A DNA stretch of 64,000 nt from Pyropia yezoensis. Taxonomy: Eukaryota > Rhodophyta > Bangiophyceae > Bangiales > Bangiaceae. The DNA lies in NCBI GenBank assembly GCA_009829735.1, contig CM020618.1, forward strand, positions 39,485,030 to 39,549,029, in the 5' to 3' direction. How positions within the stretch are numbered: the first letter of the stretch is position 1; every line of letters begins with the position of its first letter. A program made the translations under genes and the position numbers. Of the stretch, positions 44,817-53,907 are shown one piece after another. The notes under the pieces were generated by a model, which was not told where the DNA came from, ran no database searches, and was given only the letters and a program-made list of their open reading frames with translations.

Positions 44817-46733
44817 ATGGCGGGTGAGCCGAGTCGGCCTTTGTCCCCGTCTCCGACGTCTCTGTCGGACAAGCGACGGACGGGAGAGGAGGCCCTCGGG
44901 ACTGAGGAGTCTCTCAGCCGGGGGTCGGCCATGGAGACGACTCGTCCCGGGCGAGGGTCGGAGGCGGCCGCCTCAGCCGTCCCCGCCCCATCACCTCCTA
45001 CTGCCCCCTCGGCCGTGGTCCCACCGGGGGATGGGTCTTCCAACCCGGTGGCGGAAGGGGATGTAACTCCCATTCCCCGCCTTCCTGAGTCACGGCTGCT
45101 ACTCCCGCCGCGGCCCCGTCCTCCTATGGGGCCCCGAGCCTGGGCGCCTCCCAAGTCAGTCGGGGAGCTTCCCGACTGCAAGCTCAAGGATGTCTACTTG
45201 ATCATCCCTGAGCCACGGCGGACCGACGTATGGTACCGCCGGACTCGTCGGTACCCCAACCAGGTGACTCTACCTGATGGGGTGGTCTGCGACCTACCAG
45301 CGCTACTCTGCCTGGCGGACGCGCCTGAAGTCCAGGCGTTGTCAACCTCCCTCGCCTTGGGGTCGGGCGACAAGGAGATCGACGACACCCACGCGGTTGT
45401 GTCTACCGAGTGGTGTGCCCTTCCCCGTCCCTACCTGGGCGGAGAGGACGCCCACGCCCAACACGGCGTGGTGCGAGAGGAGTTCCGACTCCGGGGCTCC
45501 TCGGGCTTCCTCATCCACGGGTCGCGGGTGGAGTTCACCCACGTACCTCTGGAGGAGCGTGAGCACCAGTACCCTTTTCTCCCAGGGTGGTGGGAGACAG
45601 TGGAGGTACCTTGTGGGTTTCCGGCTCGGATCCCCCTCCTCGTTGCCTACTTTGGCTCCGTGCTACGCTCCAGCTCGGAGGGTAACCGGATCTTCGCCTA
45701 CCTCGCCACGCACTGGGTGGTCGTGGTGGCTCGGGGCTGGTACTCCGATGTAGTCCATCGGGGTTACCTGTGGCACCTCCCACCGGCTCTGGTGGAGGGT
45801 ATGGAAACCCTTGGCTTCCACTGGTTAGCCTTGGGCGCGGGGGACCTGGCTCCGTTCCTCCTTAAGGGTATGGTCACCCTGCACAATCGACTCGATTGGG
45901 CGCAGCTGGAACCCTTCCTCCGCCGCAACAAGCGTCCAGAGCCGGGGTTGGAGAGTGAGCCACCCCGGGAGTTCGTCCATGTCACCCATACTCTGGTGCA
46001 GGGACAGCTGTTCTTGCGTGAGGGGTTGGGGGACTCTTCCCTTCCCTACGCAGAGGGGGTTACTCCCTCTACGTCGCCCCCTGGCTCTGGGTGGGCGACA
46101 TCATCGGCGACGACTCGTCGTGGTGCTCATCGAGGAGCCCCTCGAAGCCGCGGGCGAGCTGTGCCGACGACTTCCCCGCGGGTCGCGACTCCGACCTCGG
46201 GGGGTGTGGAGCCGACTCAGGCTCCACCCTTCCAGTTCCTCGAGCCCTTCCCCGACGTGGCGTTGGGTTCGCTACGGGTCCGAACTCCGGTACCCATGCC
46301 GATTGCGCGTGGCGTTGGCGAGATGCTTCCCAACTTGGGAGCCATCATGTATGACGCCACGGTGGAGGCCTCACTCGTGGCCTCCCTTGACACGTTGGCT
46401 TGGGTCACCCGGCGTGTCAGTCACTTCCTCGCGTCGGGCGACTCAGCCACGGCGCGACAGTCATTGGCAGCTGAGGTCACTCGCCTCGCGGTTGGACACG
46501 AGTTTGTCCAACGGCTGCTGTCGACTCAGCAGCAGCTTCCGCGTCACGGAGGGAGTACCTCCGGACATCTATCTTACGACGGGGATGGGTCCGCGAGTCG
46601 GCGGGCCCCTCCCAGTGCTTCCACTCCGGGGCCCTCCCGAGTGGGTTACGCCCCTCCGCTACCGGCCTACGACCCTGGGGGTTCGTGGTCGGGCGGTCCC
46701 TATAGTGGTGGGGGTGGCCATATGGAACGCTAG
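44817..46733 (+). CDS. Antisense ORF of unknown function inside the retrotransposon
   Basis: A 638-codon frame from ATG 44817, opposite in strand to gag-pol and convergent with pol (130 bp between stops). The first ~110 residues are Ser/Pro-rich. A globular part follows (about 115-400) with motifs such as LPDCKLKDVYLIIPEPRRTD, many Trp and aromatic residues (LPGWWETVEVPCGFPARIPL), then a Pro/Ser/Arg-rich linker. A predicted helical segment (about 500-570, including LAWVTRRVSHFL) precedes a Gly/Ser-rich tail. I recognise no domain, Cys/His cluster, signal peptide or clear membrane segment. The frame is also open upstream to 44067, but that part is a C/T-rich imperfect repeat. Extra antisense ORFs in this position are known from some plant Ty3/gypsy elements (for example Grande gene 23); homology to them is not claimed. 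Confidence 0.6.
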   Translation: MAGEPSRPLSPSPTSLSDKRRTGEEALGTEESLSRGSAMETTRPGRGSEAAASAVPAPSPPTAPSAVVPPGDGSSNPVAEGDVTPIPRLPESRLLLPPRPRPPMGPRAWAPPKSVGELPDCKLKDVYLIIPEPRRTDVWYRRTRRYPNQVTLPDGVVCDLPALLCLADAPEVQALSTSLALGSGDKEIDDTHAVVSTEWCALPRPYLGGEDAHAQHGVVREEFRLRGSSGFLIHGSRVEFTHVPLEEREHQYPFLPGWWETVEVPCGFPARIPLLVAYFGSVLRSSSEGNRIFAYLATHWVVVVARGWYSDVVHRGYLWHLPPALVEGMETLGFHWLALGAGDLAPFLLKGMVTLHNRLDWAQLEPFLRRNKRPEPGLESEPPREFVHVTHTLVQGQLFLREGLGDSSLPYAEGVTPSTSPPGSGWATSSATTRRGAHRGAPRSRGRAVPTTSPRVATPTSGGVEPTQAPPFQFLEPFPDVALGSLRVRTPVPMPIARGVGEMLPNLGAIMYDATVEASLVASLDTLAWVTRRVSHFLASGDSATARQSLAAEVTRLAVGHEFVQRLLSTQQQLPRHGGSTSGHLSYDGDGSASRRAPPSASTPGPSRVGYAPPLPAYDPGGSWSGGPYSGGGGHMER

Positions 46734-46861
46734 AGTCAGCGGTCGAACGACTTGTTCTTTCCTTGGTGAGAAGAGTGGTGGGTATTCTTCTCGTTTTGTA
46801 TTGTGCCATAGTCGGCTTTGTTAGTAGAGAATCTTTGAAGAACCATGGTATGTGTTTGTAC

Positions 46862-49800
46862 TCATGGTTGGCTTGCCGCTCTGCTCTGACTTGGAGCAGG
46901 GACTTCATCCCCCGACGTACGAGTGCTACGTCGGCGTATAGATATGCCCACAGTCTGGCAGTATCTACGGACCTTCTCTACTGGTAGGTCCTCTACAAAC
47001 TCCCATGTGTCGGAAGTTGGTCCATACCCGAACCACCTGACTCGGAGCATGAGTCGCCCCGACTCATCATATCCGTGCCCGACAAACTTGTCGAACACCG
47101 CCTCCAATGGCTTATTGGAAGAGGTCGGCAAGGATGGGACTTTCCATGCTTGCAAAGCCCTTTCCCAAGCGGGATCTCCCTCTGGGGGTTCGGGTGCGCG
47201 AGTCGCGTGATTCCCATTTATTGTCCGGATACCATCATCACTCTCGATGGTTAACCGACGTCCATCCGTTTTAAGGATGTGATATGGTCCCAGAGTCTTG
47301 AAGACCAATTTCCCTCCCTTATTGTCGTGGGAGTTAACATAAATCCAATCTCCAACTCGGAGCGGATCGCGACGATGTCTGACTCGGACATCGAAGTACC
47401 TCTTGTAACGGGCTTGGGCCTTCTCCATAGTAGCCCGGACAAGGGGTATCATCTCCTCCAGTCTCTGGAGTAGGGAGGCTTTCGCCTGACTCGGTGTTTG
47501 AGTCGAAGTCTCACCCTCAGTCTGGGTGAGACGCTCCACAGCTACTGACGGAAGTCGTCGGGGGCAGACGAAGGCAAACGGTGCCTCTCCCGTACTACTG
47601 TGTACCTGGGAGTTGTATGCTGTCACGAGTAGTGACGCATAACGAGCCCATGTGACTACATGGTCATGGACATAGTGACGCAACTGGCGCACTAGAGTCC
47701 TGTTGAATCGTTCCACCTGCCCATTAGTCTGGGGATGGTAAGGGGTGGCGAAGTTCGTCTGCACCCCCAACATCTTCATGACTCCCTGATACAGGACGGA
47801 CGCAAACTGTGGTCCGTTATCCGAAAGGATAGAGTCGGGGATGCCATAACTGGCAACCCAGACGTCGAGTAACTCACTCAGAACGTCCACGGCTGTGATA
47901 TCCTTGAGTGGGGATACCCGTGTGAGCTTAGTGAAGCGATCACACATCACCAGAAGGTACTCATATCCTTCAGGTGTTCGTGGTAGTGGACCGAGTAAGT
48001 CCACTGCTATCGCTGCAAACGGCTCTGTTGCAGGAAAGAGTCTCATGGAAGAAGTCTGCCGGGACTCCATGAGTCTATTCTTTGCGCAAGTCGCGCATGC
48101 AGCTACATATCCGTACACATCAGCCACGAGTGATGGCCAATAGTACTTCTTACGTAGGGTCTGATACATCCTCGTAGACCCTGGGTGTCCACCCAACGGT
48201 GAGGAGTGCTCCCGTTGGAGGATACTCTTGCGTAACTCCTTGGGGACGACGACTTGCTTGTCCCCCTGGGTATATCCCTTACGGCAGAGTATGCCGTTGT
48301 CATTCAGGAAGAACCGAGTCGGTTGAGCCTGGTCGAGCTCCTTCCTGAGTCGTCGACAAAGTTTGTCGCTCTCCTGTGCCTGGACAAACTCATCCAAAGA
48401 CACGGGTAATAATTTGGCCATGCCAGGCATCCTCGGGTCGAGGACAGTTCCGGAGCGAGTGGTCACTGCCACATGAGGGAGTTCCTCAGGGATAGGGGAA
48501 GTGTCTTTCCCATCCGTCGGTATGCGAGACAACGCGTCCGCAACCGCATGCTTCGGGCCTGGCCGATATTCAACATCATAATCGAACTCAGCGAGGCAGA
48601 GTCGCCATCGATTGAGTCGGTTATTCGTACAGGCTGTAGTGGTGAGTATCCACTTCAAAGCCTTGTGGTCACATCGAATGAGGAACTTCCTTCCTTCGAT
48701 GTATGGCCGTAGCATGGAGACTGCCCATACCACGCCAAGACCCTCTACCTCCGTCACAGAATAGTTCTTCTGGGCGGGTGAGAGTCCCTTACTGAAATAG
48801 CCAACGGGTAAATACTCCCCCGAAGGCTGTTGTTGGAGTAAGCAACAACCGAGTTGGTCGTAACTTGCGTCCACATCAACGATGTAGTGAGCCCCCGGTC
48901 TCGGGATCGCTAACACCGGTGGGTTGCAGAGGAGCTCTCGCAACCTATCAAACGCTTCTTGCTCCGGGGGTTTGGGAGCATCCAAGCGCTTGGGCATCTT
49001 GGAACTTACCAAGTGGTTCAACGGTGCAGACACTTTGGCATAGTTCGCCACAAAGCGTCTGTATACGTTACACATACCCAGGAAGCTCCTGAGTTGTGTC
49101 TGCGTCTGGGGGAACTTCGCCCGACGGATGGCCATGAGGTTCTTCTCATTGACCAGAATGCGACCTGGCCGGACTATATGGCCGAGGTACTCCACCTCAT
49201 TACTAAAGAGGTGACACTTCGTAGGTTTGAGTGTTACTCCTGCTTCACCCAACAGGGTAAACACTCTGTCCAAGTGGGACAAGTGTTCTTCGGCAGTCCC
49301 GGAGAACACAATGATATCGTCCAGATACACCAGGGCGATCTGCCACTTGACTCCGGCAAGTATCAAGTCAATAGCACGCTGGAAAGTCGCAGGTGCATTG
49401 CAAAGCCCAAAAGGGAGCCGTGTACACTGATAAACTCCACAGTGACACGTGAAGGTGGTCAAGTGTCTGTCCTCCTTGCGGATGGGTATCTGCCAGTACC
49501 CCGCGTTGCAGTCCAACGTGGAAAAGTACTGTGCCTCACCGAGTGAGTCAAGGCAATCGTCCATACGGGGTAAGGGGTAACTATCCCTTACCGTCCGCTC
49601 GTTTAGCTTACGATAATCGATGCAGAACCGCATCGTGCCGTCTGACTTGGGCACCAAGACTATGGGACTGGCCCACTCACTTGAGCAAGGCTCAATGACA
49701 CCCATGTCTTGCATCCGTTGGACCTGCTCTCGGGTGAGTTCCCGTGAGTCTGGTCCCATACGGTAGGGACTCAGGCGAACTGGCCTAGCCCCTGGCTTCA

Positions 49801-50551
49801 ACACGATTCTGTGTTCGGTGGCCTTGATGAGCCCAAGGTCACCATTCCACAACTTGTGATGCTTCTGGATTAACTCATCCAGTCGTCCATGTAAACACTC
49901 CGGGATGTTCTCCCGATGTACCGTCGGCGACTTAGCCGTCGATGAACTCGATTGGTCGGCAGAGCCTGCCATTCCAATATCCTCCCATTGCTGTTGAGTC
50001 ACAGCAACGACATTCCCCTCAAAGGTAGAGATCGACGCAATCTTCATGCCTCCGGGGAGTCGTCGAGGTTCCTCCGACGTGTTGAGGACCTCCACCCACC
50101 AGGTTTGGTCATCCCCACAAGTCATGGGGCCCCAAGCAACTTGCACTTGGTGAGTATAATAGACTCGGTCCACGGGGGAAACAAGTCCATTCCCTCGAAA
50201 CCGTGTGCGTACTCGCACAAAGGTCCTTGATCGGGGCGGGACTACCGTACCCTTACATACTCGTACATGGGTCGTAGAGCCTCCACCCTTGGGAGAGTTT
50301 TCCCTAGGTTGATGAGTCGTAGGGGAAACAGTCCTCCCTTTACGCAATATGGGGACAGTCTCTCCATTACGCATTCGGATTATCCCTTCCGGTCCACAGA
50401 CGGCCGGGACATGGAGGTCCAGATAGTCAGTTCCCAGGAGTACGGGGACTGACATATTGGAGACTACTCCAAAGTTCACCTGCGTCTGGTAGAACCCAAT
50501 GCAACAGTCAATGCAATAGACCCAACAATGGGGAGGAGTCCCCCATTGACA
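46862..50551 (-). CDS. pol: Retrotransposon pol: protease end, reverse transcriptase, RNase H, integrase, chromodomain
   Basis: The open frame begins after a stop at 50552-50554. With residue 1 at 50479, the domains are as follows. The end of the aspartic protease is at VPVLLGTDYL (11-20). Reverse transcriptase has LVPKSDGTMRFCIDYRKLN and the catalytic YLDD (385-388). RNase H starts at VDVDAS (about 534). Integrase has an HHCC zinc site (758-799) and the D827, D887, E923 triad with D,D35E spacing, then a GPY motif (about 1064). A chromodomain (about 1125-1175) contains VRWFGYGPTSDTWE. This order defines a Ty3/gypsy chromovirus, where the chromodomain guides integration to chromatin. The frame is -1 relative to the protease frame, with no canonical slip site in the 76-nt overlap, so this copy probably has a 1-nt deletion or a base-calling error inside protease. 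Confidence 0.92.
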   Translation of the reverse strand, partial: CQWGTPPHCWVYCIDCCIGFYQTQVNFGVVSNMSVPVLLGTDYLDLHVPAVCGPEGIIRMRNGETVPILRKGRTVSPTTHQPRENSPKGGGSTTHVRVCKGTVVPPRSRTFVRVRTRFRGNGLVSPVDRVYYTHQVQVAWGPMTCGDDQTWWVEVLNTSEEPRRLPGGMKIASISTFEGNVVAVTQQQWEDIGMAGSADQSSSSTAKSPTVHRENIPECLHGRLDELIQKHHKLWNGDLGLIKATEHRIVLKPGARPVRLSPYRMGPDSRELTREQVQRMQDMGVIEPCSSEWASPIVLVPKSDGTMRFCIDYRKLNERTVRDSYPLPRMDDCLDSLGEAQYFSTLDCNAGYWQIPIRKEDRHLTTFTCHCGVYQCTRLPFGLCNAPATFQRAIDLILAGVKWQIALVYLDDIIVFSGTAEEHLSHLDRVFTLLGEAGVTLKPTKCHLFSNEVEYLGHIVRPGRILVNEKNLMAIRRAKFPQTQTQLRSFLGMCNVYRRFVANYAKVSAPLNHLVSSKMPKRLDAPKPPEQEAFDRLRELLCNPPVLAIPRPGAHYIVDVDASYDQLGCCLLQQQPSGEYLPVGYFSKGLSPAQKNYSVTEVEGLGVVWAVSMLRPYIEGRKFLIRCDHKALKWILTTTACTNNRLNRWRLCLAEFDYDVEYRPGPKHAVADALSRIPTDGKDTSPIPEELPHVAVTTRSGTVLDPRMPGMAKLLPVSLDEFVQAQESDKLCRRLRKELDQAQPTRFFLNDNGILCRKGYTQGDKQVVVPKELRKSILQREHSSPLGGHPGSTRMYQTLRKKYYWPSLVADVYGYVAACATCAKNRLMESRQTSSMRLFPATEPFAAIAVDLLGPLPRTPEGYEYLLVMCDRFTKLTRVSPLKDITAVDVLSELLDVWVASYGIPDSILSDNGPQFASVLYQGVMKMLGVQTNFATPYHPQTNGQVERFNRTLVRQLRHYVHDHVVTWARYASLLVTAYNSQVHSSTGEAPFAFVCPRRLPSVAVERLTQTEGETSTQTPSQAKASLLQRLEEMIPLVRATMEKAQARYKRYFDVRVRHRRDPLRVGDWIYVNSHDNKGGKLVFKTLGPYHILKTDGRRLTIESDDGIRTINGNHATRAPEPPEGDPAWERALQAWKVPSLPTSSNKPLEAVFDKFVGHGYDESGRLMLRVRWFGYGPTSDTWEFVEDLPVEKVRRYCQTVGISIRRRSTRTSGDEVPAPSQSRAASQP

Positions 50552-50895
50552 TCAAACATACGCCACTCGGGTGAGCCGGCGGGGCTCACATCTGTCCCCT
50601 CTGGCAATAAGTCTTGCCTAATGAGAGAGGCAGCAGAGCCTGTGTCGACTATGACACGAGAGGTAAACTCATATCCATCCTGCAGCCAGAGTCGAGCTGC
50701 GACCTGGTAGTTACTCCCTACCAACACTGACACAATCCGACTCGGGTCGTGCTTCTGAGGAGGGGCCTTGTCCCTAGGTCTCACCCCTCGAGGTCGAGTC
50801 AGGACCTTCACTCTCCCATGGGTCGGTGAGCGTGAAGCAACCCGCTTCATTACCGCTGGAGCCTTTGGGTCAGTCTTAGTCCCAGCGGCTAGGCG
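50476..50895 (-). CDS. Retrotransposon protease (N-terminal part), entered by -1 frameshift from gag
   Basis: In the -1 frame relative to gag, reading opens from the slip site at 50895 and runs 139 codons to TGA at 50476-50478. It contains the retropepsin active site in VIVDTGSAASLI and continues to LLPIVGSIALTVALG. The rest of the protease fold, ending in the LLG motif, lies in the next (-1) frame at the start of the pol frame, so the domain is split in the middle. Confidence 0.8.
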   Translation of the reverse strand, partial: RLAAGTKTDPKAPAVMKRVASRSPTHGRVKVLTRPRGVRPRDKAPPQKHDPSRIVSVLVGSNYQVAARLWLQDGYEFTSRVIVDTGSAASLIRQDLLPEGTDVSPAGSPEWRMFDVNGGLLPIVGSIALTVALGSTRRR

Positions 50896-50901
50896 TTTCC
50901 C
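50839..50901 (-). promoter_or_regulatory. Programmed -1 ribosomal frameshift signal (slip site and predicted pseudoknot) at gag/pro
   Basis: On the minus strand the last gag codons read GAG GGA AAC GCC TAG. G GGA AAC (50901-50895) matches the X XXY YYZ slippery heptamer in the correct frame. After a 6-nt spacer, CCGCTGG (50888-50882) pairs perfectly with CCAGCGG (50859-50853). Loop bases GACCC (50871-50867) can pair with GGGTT (50843-50839), giving an H-type pseudoknot. The pro frame is closed by TGA just upstream of the heptamer and open just after it, so the shift must occur here. Confidence 0.85.
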
Positions 50902-52652
50902 TCATCCGACTCGGATGATGGAGTATCCTTGCCACTTGAGCTGGGGGAGGAGGTTTCCCCCTTCTCAAGCGTGGACTCATCCTCTGACTTAGGTTGAGTC
51001 ATGGCCGTCACACGTGTGGTGTGTGGCCGGGTATCCGAATCAGTCCTCGGAATACCGAGCTTCCCAATACGAGCCAACAGGGCTCTCAAACGAACGTCCA
51101 GAGTGGGGCATTGGGCTGCCCAGTGTCCCGACTTGGAACACTGCCAACACGGCCGATCACTCATCGACGCCGATGGCCCCGCTTTTCCCTGTGACTTATC
51201 AGGGATGGCGGCCACCATACCTTCCGTCTCTCGAGTTGAGGACGAAGGTACTGCAGGGTACGTCCGCGTGTAGGAAGGCACCCTTGCAGTTCTGCGGAAG
51301 CGACTTGCTTCCATTCCCTTAACTTCTTTCTCTCGTTCCTTCCGCTGCTCAGACACGAGCCAGCGGTACTCATCACCCTTAGTCTGGGCGATGCGTGCCA
51401 ACTCCGCCAGAGTCATGGTCGGAGTATTACGCTCTCGCACAGTCGCTCGAGCTGCTCGGTGGACACCCTCCACAAAGCGTCCCTTAATGACTCCTTGGGG
51501 ATATAGGAATCCACAGAGGACGTTCAGCTGACGAAGTCGTTCAGCGAACTCCCGTTCCTCTTCACCCTTACTCTGGGTGGCGCGGTTGAACTCTTCAACC
51601 TGCACAGCCAAGGAAGCCTCGTCTGCGTGAAGACGAAGGATCCAATTAACCAACTCCAGGTAGGAGGTCACCTCACCCGGATTCCCACCATGCCGACTTG
51701 GCATGACGTTCATCACCTCGGAGCGGAGTGGCTCCTTGGTGAAGTCCTGAAGCATGAAAAACGCTTCAGCTTCAGAGACATCATTGTCATCGCAGGCTTT
51801 TGCGAACTTCCGCAAAAACTGGAAGACCTTCAGGGGTGGAGTCCCGTCCCATTCTGAACGGACCCCGAAGGATTGCGCAACGTGTTTCTTGCGCCGGCCC
51901 AGGGTACGGGCCTGGCTATTTGAGTAGGTCAACGACTTGTTGACCAACCCATATGTCTCACAGTCGAAGACATCCTTGAACAATGGATTATTCACCACGA
52001 TCTTTCCTGGGACGACTCTAGTCCCAAGACGGTCCGTGTGAGTCACACGACCATGTCGAGTAAGATCTTCTTCACCCGACTTGCCACTTGCAGAGGACTC
52101 AGACTCCGAGTCCACCTCACGACGGAGAGTACGTCGAATCTCCCGTCGCTTCTGACGCCTCGAGGCCTGCTCAGGCGGAGGGGTGCTCCCCTTCAACGCC
52201 TTCCCCACCTCCTCTCGCACGACTTGTGCGATGGCAGTCATCACCGAGTTATCCACGATACCGGATGATCCAGGTGGAGCTTGACTCGAGCTCCCACCCG
52301 GTCCTTCCGGCACCAGTCGTGGCGCGGACCCACCAACCCGGGGTACAGAACTCCCTGTCCCGTCACCTCTGCCGGTCGGCGGTCCCATGCCGAAGTGAGT
52401 GTCGTCACTCCCCGAAGAGGTTGCCGGAGCCTGACGCTGGCTCGGCGCTCCCACCGGAGAAGGGCGAACTCCGCCCGTCTCTTCCGGTGACGGCCTGGGA
52501 AGGAACCTGGCCGATCGCCGTCGGGGTCCAACCTCTGGACCCACCACATCCGCACTGCCCGGCCTGGGTGGTACTCCGCCCGTCGGGGGAGGACTACGCT
52601 CCCCCTCCCCAGGTACACTCGGCGCAATGGGGGGGTCTCCCTCACCAGCCAT
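50889..52652 (-). CDS. gag: Retrotransposon gag (capsid/nucleocapsid)
   Basis: 587 residues from ATG 52652; an upstream in-frame GTG is less likely. The N-terminal ~190 residues are Pro/Ser/Gly-rich. A Retrotrans_gag-type helical capsid domain follows (about 250-440) with SEWDGTPPLKVFQFLRKFAK and FNRATQSKGEEEREFAERLR. There is one CCHC zinc knuckle, CWQCSKSGHWAAQC, about 70 residues before the end. The last residues are Ser/Glu-rich. It forms the particle that packages element RNA. The last codons overlap the -1 frameshift site, so most ribosomes would stop at TAG 50889-50891 and a minority continue into protease. Confidence 0.92.
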   Translation of the reverse strand: MAGEGDPPIAPSVPGEGERSPPPTGGVPPRPGSADVVGPEVGPRRRSARFLPRPSPEETGGVRPSPVGAPSQRQAPATSSGSDDTHFGMGPPTGRGDGTGSSVPRVGGSAPRLVPEGPGGSSSQAPPGSSGIVDNSVMTAIAQVVREEVGKALKGSTPPPEQASRRQKRREIRRTLRREVDSESESSASGKSGEEDLTRHGRVTHTDRLGTRVVPGKIVVNNPLFKDVFDCETYGLVNKSLTYSNSQARTLGRRKKHVAQSFGVRSEWDGTPPLKVFQFLRKFAKACDDNDVSEAEAFFMLQDFTKEPLRSEVMNVMPSRHGGNPGEVTSYLELVNWILRLHADEASLAVQVEEFNRATQSKGEEEREFAERLRQLNVLCGFLYPQGVIKGRFVEGVHRAARATVRERNTPTMTLAELARIAQTKGDEYRWLVSEQRKEREKEVKGMEASRFRRTARVPSYTRTYPAVPSSSTRETEGMVAAIPDKSQGKAGPSASMSDRPCWQCSKSGHWAAQCPTLDVRLRALLARIGKLGIPRTDSDTRPHTTRVTAMTQPKSEDESTLEKGETSSPSSSGKDTPSSESDEGNA

Positions 52653-52949
52653 CTCCACAAGAGTCACGTGGAGTCAACCAAAACGACCAAACGGTGTCCA
52701 GAGTCGGGGATCGTCAGCTAGGGAGTTCCTAGAGCACGTTCCACCCCTCCACCTGCCTCAAGGAAGGCGGTGAGGTTTCCCGAAACTCCGGGTCTCCCAC
52801 CAAGACTCACGGTGGCCAACCTCGTCGCCCAGCGAACGCTCGGAACGTAGGCGAGTCGATCGTGTCACCGGAAGTCTCGGTGCCGAAGGGGGAGAGGGGC
52901 CAACTTGGTCCCGTCTCCGGTCAAGGGAGGTACCAAAGTCGATATCCTC

Positions 52950-52967
52950 TCCCCCGCTGATCCACCA
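52950..52967 (-). other. Primer-binding site
   Basis: TGGTGGATCAGCGGGGGA on the minus strand, 2 nt after the 5' LTR. It begins TGG, complementary to a tRNA CCA end; the implied tRNA acceptor 5' strand would be GGATCAG. I could not assign the tRNA. Confidence 0.6.
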
Positions 52968-52969
52968 AC

Positions 52970-53508
52970 TGTAGCAGTACTCCCAAGCACCAACCCCGAG
53001 TCAGGGAAGGAAGAGGAGTATTGCCGATATCCCAACTTGGGACACCGGAAGCAAGCACCTCCACACAGCCGAACACGGAACTTGCGTGTGGTGAGCGGGT
53101 CCACTCACCAAGGCACGAACAAGATGTGTCGGAGCCAGACGGTGTTTTCTTGCTTGGCCAGCCAAGGTGGGCCCTCCCCGCCTTGCTGTCCCTCCTTATC
53201 AACCCTCCTCACACGCTCACGCAACCCCTCAAAACACTCAGAAAATGAACCCTCAAACAAACCAATCATATCACTCCACATGCAAAGAACTCAAAGCGTA
53301 GAAATCCGTCTGGCTCCCTTGCAAAAATCCCAAGAAACAAATACCAGCAGCATTACCCTGCTCTAGTATGTCGGAAGTCCTAGTCGAATTTCCGTCCAGA
53401 AGTCAGAAGTTTCACCATCGTGGGTCGGGTGAATTTCGACTTCCGGTCAGGTCCACTTGACCCGAATCTTCAAAGTATTGGTACCGAATTCCGGCCCAAT
53501 CTCCCACA
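52970..53508 (-). repeat. 5' LTR (539 bp)
   Basis: Near-identical to 43274-43812. It would carry the promoter for gag-pol on the minus strand; I see no clear TATA box. Confidence 0.95.
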
Positions 53509-53907
53509 AGGATAGCCCCAAGCGCGACACATGGCCCGCTTGGCGCCAAGTGCTGGGAGGCCCAGGCTCACAGGGTGGCACAAAACGTTTTTGTGGCAGG
53601 GTCTCCGAGCGCCCCAGGCGTGGGCCAGCTGTGCGGAAGCGATAGTCCTCGCCGACCCGCACCCATGTCGAAACTAACGGGCCAACGGGTGCCGTGGACG
53701 ACGTCGCTCTCGTGAGCACCACGGCCCGCGCTCGCCCATCCCCATTTACTGCGCTGTTTCTCGTTGCCCCCACGCTACTGTTGTTGCGGCGCGGCGCTAG
53801 CAGCTTCCCCTCCAGTCAACCAGACGACAATCTATCCGCCTGCGCCGCTGGCGGCCCCGCTAGGGCGCTGGCCACCAGCGCCTGCGCAGCACTTATGCCG
53901 CCGGACC

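Larger units (their letters stand above)
43274..53508 (-). mobile_element. Complete Ty3/gypsy chromovirus LTR retrotransposon, 10,235 bp
   Basis: Two 539-bp LTRs (TG...CA) bound the element, flanked by a perfect 5-bp duplication AGGAT (43269-43273 and 53509-53513). On the minus strand the order is 5' LTR, primer-binding site, gag, frameshift signal, protease, reverse transcriptase, RNase H, integrase with chromodomain, then a spacer holding a plus-strand ORF, polypurine tract and 3' LTR. I see only two LTR differences (a T/G near 43735/53431 and a G/T near 43623/53319), so the insertion is recent. The element interrupts sequence that continues at 43268 and 53514. Confidence 0.95.

Noticed and set aside
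50476-50551. Second programmed -1 frameshift between pro and pol
   Set aside because: There is no slippery heptamer in the overlap and it would fall inside the protease fold; a 1-nt deletion or error is simpler.
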